Of a stretch of DNA of 5,831 bases, positions 1-5,831 are shown piece after piece. How positions within the stretch are numbered: the first letter of the stretch is position 1; the number at the start of each line of letters is the position of its first letter. Origin of the DNA: an uncultured Lachnospiraceae bacterium (GTDB lineage Bacteria; Bacillota; Clostridia; Lachnospirales; Lachnospiraceae). The DNA lies in NCBI GenBank assembly GCA_902782965.1, contig CACZPG010000275.1:1-5831 (forward strand), written 5' to 3'. A model generated the notes under the pieces. It was not told the DNA's origin, ran no database searches, and saw nothing but the letters and a program-made list of their open reading frames with translations. The position numbers and the translations under genes were made by a program.

Positions 1-255
1 TATAATAGCAGTATCTCTTCCATCACTTATGGAGATTGTATAATTTCCACCTGCCGGAAATGATGGCAGACCTGCTTCGAAATATCCGTCCTCTCCGCAA
101 ACTGCTGAGGTTTCAAAGGATTTCTCATTATTCTCATTATCGGTTCCTGTCAGTCTGACAGTGACTTCACCTTCGCTATATCCCCAGATGGTGTTCTCCT
201 CAGTATCCCTCTGAAGAACCATTCTGTCACTGAATATACTTGATAATCTGATCAT
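1..255 (-). CDS. Sialate O-acetylesterase-like SGNH esterase, N-terminal fragment
   Basis: An ATG at 255 opens 85 codons without a stop up to the left edge, so the gene is truncated at its 3' end by the window. The product begins MIRLSSIFSDRMVLQRD and continues with TIWGYSEGEVTVRLTG. This is the usual opening of the sialate O-acetylesterase/DUF303 (SASA) family, whose N-terminal beta-sandwich starts with an L-x-S-x-F-S-D-x-M-V-L-Q-R motif. The catalytic SGNH domain would follow and is not visible. There is no signal peptide at the start, which suggests a cytoplasmic enzyme. An SD (AAGAGGT) lies 6 nt before the ATG. It is the last gene visible in a run with GH115, uxuA and uxuB, so the substrate is more likely an acetylated xylo-oligosaccharide than sialic acid; some relatives are acetylxylan esterases. 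The family assignment is fairly firm from the N-terminal motif. The substrate is inference. Confidence 0.82.
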   Translation of the reverse strand, partial: MIRLSSIFSDRMVLQRDTEENTIWGYSEGEVTVRLTGTDNENNEKSFETSAVCGEDGYFEAGLPSFPAGGNYTISISDGRDTAII

Positions 256-261
256 GCTAAT

Positions 262-268
262 ACCTCTT
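262..268 (-). promoter_or_regulatory. Shine-Dalgarno of the esterase gene
   Basis: Read on the minus strand, AAGAGGT sits 6 nt before the ATG at 255. It supports this start codon. It is also the diverged last part of a 13-bp tandem repeat that fills the leader. Confidence 0.75.
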
Positions 269-326
269 CGTTTTAATTATTCGTTTAAATTATTCATTCT
301 AATTATCCATTAAAATTCTTCTATTT
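262..326 (-). repeat. Degenerate 13-bp tandem repeat, five units, in the uxuB-esterase spacer
   Basis: On the plus strand the units start at 262, 275, 288, 301 and 314, exactly 13 bp apart. They read ACCTCTTCGTTTT, AATTATTCGTTTA, AATTATTCATTCT, AATTATCCATTAA and AATTCTTCTATTT. The three middle units share AATTATYC, and the outer two are more diverged. In the mRNA this gives repeats of the form NNAANGAATAATT ending in the SD-bearing unit AAAACGAAGAGGT. The array takes up most of the 97-bp gap and would make an A/U-rich, weakly structured leader just before the esterase start. Its function is unknown. It may simply be a replication-slippage product that served as spacer. Confidence 0.7.
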
Positions 327-352
327 ATCTGACTTGAAATAATCACTATTTC

Positions 353-1954
353 TTACCCAACAAGTCTGCTGAGTGCTCCCCGGACTGCACCCGGTCCTTC
401 AAGCATCTCATATAGATATTCCTTAATCTGCTTTCCCAGATTTCCTGTTTCCAGGACGTTGATTCCGAATAGTTCTTCTCTGCTGAGGATCCAGTTAACG
501 CCTGACATATCCCCATCTCTGTTACCGGGCATTATTCCGTCCATAGCTGATTTCACAACATCCAGCATAGGATCCGGACTAAGCTGCATTTCATTTCCCT
601 TATCATCAATTCCTGTCAGATATCTGAGCCATGCAGCTATTACAAATGGGATGATCTGCATTTTATCGACCTCTCCCTTATTGTTATAACCTTTAATCGT
701 CTCTCCGAATCTTATGGCCAGCTTCTGACTTGTATCAGTGGCAATTCTCTGAGGAGTATCCGGAATATAAGGATTAGGAAGCCGCTCCTCAAGAACCTCT
801 CTTATGAAATCCTCCGGCCTGATAATTCCCGGACTGATAACTACAGGCATCCCCTCATCTCCGAGCTTATATACGAGTTTTCGCAGATGTTCATCCTGCA
901 TCTCATCAGAAATCTTATTATATCCGAGAATACATCCCAGAACTGCCAGTGCAGTATGCAGCGGATTGAGACAGGTCATAACCTTCATCTTCTCGGCTTT
1001 GTTAACAGTATCCCTGTCAGTCATATATACTCCGGCGTCCTGAAGAGGAGGTCTTCCATTGGGGAATGAATCCTCTATAACAAGATACTGTGGAATCTCG
1101 GCATTAACGAAAGGAGCTATATAGGTATGTCTTCCGGTAATAATCGGATCCATAGCCTCAACCCCAAGTTCCTTCAGTTCGCCGGCCACACCGGAATCCG
1201 GTCTTGGAGTTATCTTATCTATCATGCTCCATGGAAAGGCAACTCTGCTCTCATCAGAAATGTAACCTATGAAGCCCTCTTCCACGAAGCCTCTCTTCTG
1301 CCATTTCTTTGCAACAAACAACACTCCATCCCTGAGCTTCTGACCATTCTGGCTGCAGTTATCCATGCTGACAAGAGCAAGCGGAAAACCACCCGCTTTA
1401 TATCTTGCAAGAAGCATCGCTGTTACCACGCCCATAGCAGTGGTTACTCCGGCCGGCCCGGAAATAATATCTGACTCTATGACCGGAAGTACATTTCCGG
1501 AAATGTCTGTACAGGCATAGCCCTTCTCAGTAATGGTGAAGGAAATCAACTGAAGTGAATCCCGGGATGCAATCCTCATGAGTTCATCCATATGAGCTGC
1601 ATCGGCCTTGATGGCTCCACCAATTCCCGCTGTCACTCTTTTATCGCTATTACCATCGGCTCTGAGTCCCACCGAAAGTGTAAGCATGTCATAAGGATCA
1701 TATATCTTATCTATAATCTCGCCGTCAAAACACTCAGCTGCAATTATTCCGGATTCAAACTCTCCTTTTTGGATCAGCGTATCTGCCAGACCGGCTATAA
1801 ATCCTCTGAAAATATTTCCGGCGCCGAAATGCACCCACTCCGGAGACTTCTCTGTCTTCTGTCGTACAGCCCGGATATCATATTCCGGAAGCTTTATCCC
1901 GGCTGAATCCCAGGATGCCCTGTCTTCTGTAATTCCTTTTAATGTGAGCTGCAT
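353..1954 (-). CDS. uxuB: Fructuronate reductase (D-mannonate oxidoreductase), mannitol dehydrogenase family
   Basis: This enzyme catalyses NADH-dependent reduction of D-fructuronate to D-mannonate in the cytoplasm, the second step of glucuronate breakdown. The 533-residue product has the polyol-specific long-chain dehydrogenase layout. An N-terminal Rossmann domain carries the nucleotide-binding loop VHFGAGNIFRGF (residues 41-52). The conserved SFTITEKGY (138-146) and MDNCSQNG (197-204) follow. A C-terminal helical domain carries the catalytic motif KVMTCLNPLH (324-333), with Lys324, Asn330 and His333 as the likely catalytic set. The length is longer than the enterobacterial enzyme (about 486 residues) but seems normal for the clostridial form. 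The ATG at 1954 follows an all-G SD at a 6-nt gap. The gene starts 54 bp after uxuA ends, and this partnership separates it from mannitol or tagaturonate/altronate dehydrogenases of the same family. Activity on another hexuronate cannot be excluded by sequence alone. Confidence 0.9.
   Translation of the reverse strand: MQLTLKGITEDRASWDSAGIKLPEYDIRAVRQKTEKSPEWVHFGAGNIFRGFIAGLADTLIQKGEFESGIIAAECFDGEIIDKIYDPYDMLTLSVGLRADGNSDKRVTAGIGGAIKADAAHMDELMRIASRDSLQLISFTITEKGYACTDISGNVLPVIESDIISGPAGVTTAMGVVTAMLLARYKAGGFPLALVSMDNCSQNGQKLRDGVLFVAKKWQKRGFVEEGFIGYISDESRVAFPWSMIDKITPRPDSGVAGELKELGVEAMDPIITGRHTYIAPFVNAEIPQYLVIEDSFPNGRPPLQDAGVYMTDRDTVNKAEKMKVMTCLNPLHTALAVLGCILGYNKISDEMQDEHLRKLVYKLGDEGMPVVISPGIIRPEDFIREVLEERLPNPYIPDTPQRIATDTSQKLAIRFGETIKGYNNKGEVDKMQIIPFVIAAWLRYLTGIDDKGNEMQLSPDPMLDVVKSAMDGIMPGNRDGDMSGVNWILSREELFGINVLETGNLGKQIKEYLYEMLEGPGAVRGALSRLVG
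1491..1506. repeat. Perfect 16-bp palindrome inside uxuB
   Basis: ACATTTCCGGAAATGT is its own reverse complement over all 16 bases. It encodes part of DISGNV in UxuB, about 450 bp into the gene. Such a site could bind a dimeric regulator or form a small hairpin, but no second copy was noticed near any gene start. A chance origin in coding sequence rich in TCCGGA is quite possible. Confidence 0.4.
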
Positions 1955-1960
1955 TTTTTA

Positions 1961-1967
1961 CCCCCCC
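1961..1967 (-). promoter_or_regulatory. Homopolymeric G7 Shine-Dalgarno of uxuB
   Basis: On the minus strand a run of seven G is followed by TAAAAA and the ATG at 1954. There is no AGGAGG nearby. G-rich RNA can pair with the CCUCC of 16S rRNA if one G-U pair is allowed, so the run is the probable ribosome binding site. A mononucleotide run at this place could change length by slippage and alter SD spacing. Confidence 0.65.
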
Positions 1968-2008
1968 GTGATAATGAATCTCTCAGCCTATTCAATCCTG
2001 CTGCGTAT

Positions 2009-3073
2009 TCAGTCATTAAGTTTATCTAACATATCCCAGGCTCCCAGGATGTACATAATACCCAGTGCACGATCATATAAGCCATAACCCGGACGACATT
2101 TCTCTCCCCATATATGTCGTCCATGATCCGGTCTGATATAACCCTCAAACCCGGCATCATGATAAGCCTTAATTATATCCAGTATTCCCACATCTCCGTC
2201 ACAATCCCGATGTGACGCCTCACTGAAATCACCATTCGGGAAATGTTTCACATTTCTGATATGGGCAAATGCAATTCTGTCAGCGTGTTTTCTGACTATT
2301 TCTGCCACATTATTATTCGGATTCGATCCAAGAGAACCACTGCATAAGGTAAGGCAGTTATACGGATCATCAACCATGGTCAGAAATCTGTCCACTGATT
2401 CAGCATCCACCAGGAGTCTCGGAAGACCGAAAATATCCCATGGCGGATCATCCGGATGTATAGCCATTTTGATTCCTGTCTCATGACAGACGGGCATAAG
2501 GGCTTCAAGAAAATACTTCAGATTCTCCCACAGAGTTTCCTTATCCACCTTCTCATATTTCGCAAAAAGTTCTTCCAGGACAGCCATTCTTTCGGGCTCC
2601 CAGCCGGGCATTGTATATCCCTTACATTCCTTCAGAATGTAGTCAGCCATTTCCTTCGGACTGTTCTGAATCTTGTTCTTCTCATAATAAAGTGCAGTGG
2701 AACCATCCGGAAGGGGATGGAAAAGATCCGTTCTGGTCCAGTCAAAAACGGGCATGAAATTATAGCAGACAACCTTCACTCCGAACTCTGAAAGATTACG
2801 GAGAGTCTGCTTATAATTCTCTATATATTTATCCCTGCCTTCACCGGCCGTCTTAATATCATCATGAACATTTACGGATTCCACAACTGCCATGCCGAAT
2901 CCATATTCATCAAGTTCATCCTTTACCTTCTGTATCTCTTCTTTCTCCCAGATTTCTCCCGGCTGCTTATGATGAAGAGCCCACACTATCTCTTCAACTC
3001 CGGGAATCTGTCTGATATCCGAAAGTGATACGGAATCATTTCCGGTTCCGTACCAGCGAAATGACATTTTCAT
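2009..3073 (-). CDS. uxuA: Mannonate dehydratase
   Basis: UxuA dehydrates D-mannonate to 2-keto-3-deoxy-D-gluconate, using a divalent metal (Mn2+ or Fe2+ in studied members), in the cytoplasm. The 354-residue product is a TIM-barrel UxuA-family protein of the shorter Gram-positive size; the E. coli enzyme is 394 residues. Family blocks are clear: FRWYG at 5-9, ALHHKQPGEIW at 32-42, VVESVNVHDDIK at 63-74, CYNFMPVFDWTRTDL at 103-117, HPDDPP at 206-211, CSGSLG at 244-249, AHIRN at 270-274 and RPDHGRH at 314-320. His206, Cys244, His271 and Asp316/His317 are the expected metal-site and catalytic residues, and all are present. The ATG at 3073 has an AGAGAGGA SD at an 8-nt gap. A second in-frame ATG two codons later (MSFRWYG) is possible but fits the SD less well. 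It lies 28 bp after the GH115 stop and 54 bp before uxuB, as expected for an operon. Confidence 0.95.
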   Translation of the reverse strand: MKMSFRWYGTGNDSVSLSDIRQIPGVEEIVWALHHKQPGEIWEKEEIQKVKDELDEYGFGMAVVESVNVHDDIKTAGEGRDKYIENYKQTLRNLSEFGVKVVCYNFMPVFDWTRTDLFHPLPDGSTALYYEKNKIQNSPKEMADYILKECKGYTMPGWEPERMAVLEELFAKYEKVDKETLWENLKYFLEALMPVCHETGIKMAIHPDDPPWDIFGLPRLLVDAESVDRFLTMVDDPYNCLTLCSGSLGSNPNNNVAEIVRKHADRIAFAHIRNVKHFPNGDFSEASHRDCDGDVGILDIIKAYHDAGFEGYIRPDHGRHIWGEKCRPGYGLYDRALGIMYILGAWDMLDKLND

Positions 3074-3081
3074 ACTTATTA

Positions 3082-3089
3082 TCCTCTCT
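3082..3089 (-). promoter_or_regulatory. Shine-Dalgarno of uxuA
   Basis: AGAGAGGA on the minus strand lies 8 nt before the ATG at 3073, within the 28-bp gap after the GH115 stop. It favours the ATG at 3073 over the one at 3067. Confidence 0.75.
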
Positions 3090-3101
3090 TTATATAAGGC
3101 T

Positions 3102-5831
3102 CTATATAATCACACTTTCCTCAGGTCCCAGATACGAAGGGAGAATTCTGCTTCCCTTCTTAACCAGAATAATCCTTTCCAGAATATTCTCTTCAGCAGT
3201 TCCGATGAACCTGATCCGGTTAAGTCCTTTATCCAGATTAATGCTGTCATTTATGAGTCTCACGTGAGACATTACTCCGTCTGACCAGGTGTTCCAGACT
3301 CCGTTTACCAGATCTTCCGTAACAATGTCTATTACTGAAGCTTCTTCTCCATTTACACTGTAGCTGAGTCTGACAGGCTTCCCAAATTCATATGCATGTG
3401 TAGGAAGCAGCTGGAAGGTTATATCGTATTCACCGGGATCACTTATATAAAAGGCATACTCCAGAGCGGCATACTTAGAAGCATAAACAACATCATGCTC
3501 TACAGCACTATCTACAGCACCTTCCGCAGTACCCTCTGAGGAATGCTCTGCCACATTCTCCGGAGCAGCTGACCTGCCATCCTTTATCTCATAAAGTTTA
3601 ACAGCATCCTCTCTTCTTCCCAGTGCTTTTACAATCCGGAATTCTTTATCATCACTATTTATCCTTAAAGAATAATGTGAAGCATCTATTACAGCAATTC
3701 CTCCATTCTCTATGCAGATATTGTCTGATTTATAGTCTGCCTTATCGTTTGCGTTATAGTTTTCTTTAAGAGCTTTCGCTTCCTCAATAATCTCCGGAGC
3801 AATAATTTCGGGAACTATTTCGAAATCAATCCTTCCACTGTCATAGACCACGGAAACCACCGGATTTTCTTTACCTTCAAGTAAGGTTTTATCCACCTCA
3901 ACAGTTATATATTCAATCGGGTTATCTGACGAAATCAGTCCTTCTCTCTTATTAACACTGACTGCAGGTGAAGTAACCGTAAGTTTATATCCCACCTCAC
4001 CTTCAACTGTGGAGGTCACAAAGATAAGCGCAGTCTGTTTATCTGAAAGAGCGTTTCCCGTAAGGAACTTTCTTATGTAGAGCCTCTTCCTGGTCCACTC
4101 CATTCCGGAAGTAGCACCTTCTTCTCCCACAAGTCCTGCCATTAGCTCAACTCCACGTTTAGGAACCACTTCTTCGATTATCGGATATGCCGATTCTTCC
4201 GAATTCCAGTTCTTAAAACCAATATGCTCTCCCAGCCCGAAGCCGAACCATTTACCTGATGCGGCAGTATGAAGAATATCAGTAAGCTCTTCATCTCTTG
4301 CCAAAGCATCCTTCATGAGCTTTCCATATTTATTAGCTGCAACAGCTCCTATGGATGCGAAGTAATGATTGAAACCTCTGTAAATCCAGAGTTTTACAAG
4401 ATTCATTCCGGCCATGATGTTATATGCTATTAATTCTACATAAGCATCTTTATAATCTGCCGGACACTCATCCATCAGTTCTTTACAGATTTTCTCAATA
4501 TCCTCAGCCTCCGCCAGAATCTTCGCAGATTCATAATAGTTCTGAGGATGATAAACCTTATCATTCAGATGTTCAGGTCTTCTGTTATGAAGCAGCCTTG
4601 TATAGCGGTTATATATATCTGTCAGTCTGTTAATATCATTATCCGAAAATGCTCCACCGAACTGTTTCTTCATCCAGCCATGCAGATAATCCAGGGTGGT
4701 ATCAGGGGCAGAAATCCCCCATTTATCATAGTCATAGGCCAGATCCAGGAAATATGAAAGAGGCATTTCCTGAAGTCCCAGGTCACCGACATTTACTATC
4801 CACAGAGCACGAACACCCTTCTCGTAAGCCGAACACATTTCTTCCCAAACCTCAGGGAGATATGTACAGTTAATCCATTCATAGGAAATAGGTTCGCCAT
4901 GATAATCGAAATGATAATACATACCGAAGCCGCCCTTATGACTTCTCATCTCATCATCCGGAAGACTTCTTACATAACCATGATTGTCATCCGTGAGCAT
5001 AAGGATTACATTATCCAGATCCTCTGTATGCTTAAGTCCCTCGGAATTCTCATCGCCGTAATAATACGCCTCAACCTCTTTATAAAGGGCGATCATTCTG
5101 GGAACCTCTTCCAGCTTCGGATTGACCTCCTCTGCAATAAGCTTATTCTGTGTTTTCAGAACATCCTTAATTAGGTCGATATTATCCTGTAAAGTTGCTT
5201 CTTTTCCGAGAATCATGGAATCTCGCTCTCCACGCATTCCCACAGTGATAACATTTTCCAGATGACCGTTTCGCTTCAGACCATCTCTCCAGAATCTGGT
5301 GATGCCTTCCTTGTTCGAGCGAAAATCCCAGGCATCCCCATAGATGGAATCCTTCCCTCTGACATAGCGGTATTCTTCTCCATGTCGAAGACAGGGCTCA
5401 TGATGGGAAAGCCCCATGACAACCCCCAGTTCATCAGCCAGCTCAGCACTTGCAAGTCCCGGACCATCCTCCGCAAAACATGCAGACCACATAGCAGGCC
5501 ACAGATAATTACCTTTCATTCTGAGAAGCATTTCGAAGATTCCCTCATATGCCTTGGCATTGAATCCACCGAAGTTCTTCATGCACCAGTTTCCGAAAGC
5601 CGGCCATTCATCATTTATGAAGAACCCTCTGTATGTAACAGAAGGTTCCTTAGAAATATATTTATCCTGAGACGATATCTCCTGTTCCTTCTTCAAAGGC
5701 ATGGCAAGTGACCAGTTTACCAGCGGAGATACTCCCATAAGGTCGGAAATGTGGAAGAGTCCGTAGATTGTTCCTCTCTTATCACTTCCGGCAATCACAA
5801 TCAGCTGTCTTCCATCAGAAATAAGCGGGAA
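3102..5831 (-). CDS. GH115 xylan alpha-glucuronidase, N-terminus missing at window edge
   Basis: GH115 enzymes release glucuronic acid or 4-O-methylglucuronic acid alpha-1,2-linked to xylose in glucuronoxylan, including side chains on internal xyloses, unlike GH67. The frame is open to the right edge and gives 909 residues. The GTG at 5798 is not the start, because the 11 codons before it (FPLISDGRQLI) read straight into the family block IAGSDKRGTIYG. Further hallmarks, numbered from the edge, are VTYRGFFINDEWPAFGNW (65-82), GNYLWPAMW (107-115), GLSHHEPCLRHGEE (140-153), ITVGMRGERD (195-204), MLTDDNHGYVRSLP (278-291) and LWIVNVGDL (343-351). An Ig-like segment follows at about 590-675. A GH115_C-type beta domain comes next, with PGEYDITFQLLPTHAYEFG at 799-817. 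That domain holds an acidic low-complexity insert at about 753-781. I see no sortase or cell-wall anchor at the C-terminus. Whether a signal peptide exists cannot be judged. The pairing with uxuAB suggests intracellular use of imported aldouronic oligosaccharides. Confidence 0.93.
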   Translation of the reverse strand, partial: FPLISDGRQLIVIAGSDKRGTIYGLFHISDLMGVSPLVNWSLAMPLKKEQEISSQDKYISKEPSVTYRGFFINDEWPAFGNWCMKNFGGFNAKAYEGIFEMLLRMKGNYLWPAMWSACFAEDGPGLASAELADELGVVMGLSHHEPCLRHGEEYRYVRGKDSIYGDAWDFRSNKEGITRFWRDGLKRNGHLENVITVGMRGERDSMILGKEATLQDNIDLIKDVLKTQNKLIAEEVNPKLEEVPRMIALYKEVEAYYYGDENSEGLKHTEDLDNVILMLTDDNHGYVRSLPDDEMRSHKGGFGMYYHFDYHGEPISYEWINCTYLPEVWEEMCSAYEKGVRALWIVNVGDLGLQEMPLSYFLDLAYDYDKWGISAPDTTLDYLHGWMKKQFGGAFSDNDINRLTDIYNRYTRLLHNRRPEHLNDKVYHPQNYYESAKILAEAEDIEKICKELMDECPADYKDAYVELIAYNIMAGMNLVKLWIYRGFNHYFASIGAVAANKYGKLMKDALARDEELTDILHTAASGKWFGFGLGEHIGFKNWNSEESAYPIIEEVVPKRGVELMAGLVGEEGATSGMEWTRKRLYIRKFLTGNALSDKQTALIFVTSTVEGEVGYKLTVTSPAVSVNKREGLISSDNPIEYITVEVDKTLLEGKENPVVSVVYDSGRIDFEIVPEIIAPEIIEEAKALKENYNANDKADYKSDNICIENGGIAVIDASHYSLRINSDDKEFRIVKALGRREDAVKLYEIKDGRSAAPENVAEHSSEGTAEGAVDSAVEHDVVYASKYAALEYAFYISDPGEYDITFQLLPTHAYEFGKPVRLSYSVNGEEASVIDIVTEDLVNGVWNTWSDGVMSHVRLINDSINLDKGLNRIRFIGTAEENILERIILVKKGSRILPSYLGPEESVII
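3499..3534 (-). repeat. 12-bp tandem repeat within GH115 coding sequence
   Basis: On the plus strand TCTACAGCACTA (3499-3510) is followed directly by TCTACAGCACCT (3511-3522), sharing 10 of 10 leading bases. A weaker third copy, TCCGCAGTACCC (3523-3534), matches at 8 of 12 positions. The repeat is in frame and encodes four-residue units in the stretch TAEG-AVDS-AVEH. It lies in the acidic low-complexity insert of the GH115 C-terminal domain, so it probably arose by slippage in a tolerant loop. Confidence 0.65.

Noticed and set aside
336..352. Inverted repeat GAAATA-5 nt-TATTTC right after the uxuB stop, as a terminator
   Set aside because: The stem is only six pairs, almost all A-T, and no T-run follows it in the minus-strand direction. 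It is too weak for intrinsic termination.
256..352. Internal promoter for the esterase gene (GATAAT on the minus strand near 302-307)
   Set aside because: A -10-like hexamer is expected in such AT-rich sequence, and no TTGACA-like box lies 16-18 bp upstream.
1127..1474. Plus-strand open frame of 115 codons
   Set aside because: It is antisense to conserved uxuB sequence, has no good SD and shows no family motifs.
1968..2008. Attenuator or regulatory hairpin in the uxuA-uxuB gap
   Set aside because: Only a five-pair AT-rich inverted repeat (TGAAT/ATTCA) can be drawn, which is not more than chance.
2456..2791. Plus-strand open frame of 111 codons
   Set aside because: It is antisense to uxuA, including the highly conserved HPDDPP and CYNFMP regions. 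The coding signal belongs to the other strand.
5262..5711. Plus-strand open frame of 149 codons
   Set aside because: It lies fully antisense to conserved GH115 coding sequence, and its translation has no recognisable domain. It is a shadow.
5796..5798. GTG as the start codon of the alpha-glucuronidase
   Set aside because: The frame is open upstream to the window edge and the residues before the GTG are contiguous with conserved GH115 sequence. The true start must lie beyond 5831.
1..5831. tRNA, rRNA, CRISPR, insertion sequence or attachment site
   Set aside because: Coding sequence of the four genes covers nearly the entire window, and no conserved RNA motif, spaced repeat array, transposase or terminal inverted repeat was seen.

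Overview
The window carries four collinear genes, all on the minus strand. Read in transcription order (right to left) they are a family GH115 alpha-glucuronidase (cut by the right edge), mannonate dehydratase uxuA, a fructuronate reductase of the mannitol-dehydrogenase family (uxuB), and the first 85 codons of a sialate-O-acetylesterase-like SGNH esterase (cut by the left edge). The spacers are 28, 54 and 97 bp. Each of the three starts inside the window has a purine-rich Shine-Dalgarno sequence. I see no convincing terminator or promoter between the genes, so this looks like part of one operon.

The genes form a coherent pathway for glucuronic acid side chains of plant xylan. GH115 enzymes remove (4-O-methyl-)glucuronic acid from glucuronoxylan or its oligosaccharides. 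After isomerisation of glucuronate to fructuronate (uxaC, not in the window), UxuB reduces fructuronate to mannonate. UxuA then dehydrates mannonate to 2-keto-3-deoxygluconate. The esterase at the left edge may remove acetyl groups from the same oligosaccharides. Transport, uxaC, KDG kinase/aldolase and any regulator would lie outside the window.

The organism is probably an anaerobic, plant-fibre-degrading Firmicute of the Lachnospiraceae type (Butyrivibrio/Roseburia-like). This is inferred from the moderately AT-rich composition, the strong SD sequences, the short form of UxuA, the approximately 530-residue form of UxuB, and the gene combination. It is an impression from sequence character, not a database match.

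I found no undescribed system. Small-scale points worth a second look are a five-unit 13-bp degenerate tandem repeat that fills the leader of the esterase gene and whose last unit forms its SD, a run of seven G that serves as the SD of uxuB, a low-complexity acidic insert built from a 12-bp repeat in the GH115 C-terminal region, and a perfect 16-bp palindrome inside uxuB. Nearly all plus-strand open frames lie antisense to these genes and are taken as shadows.
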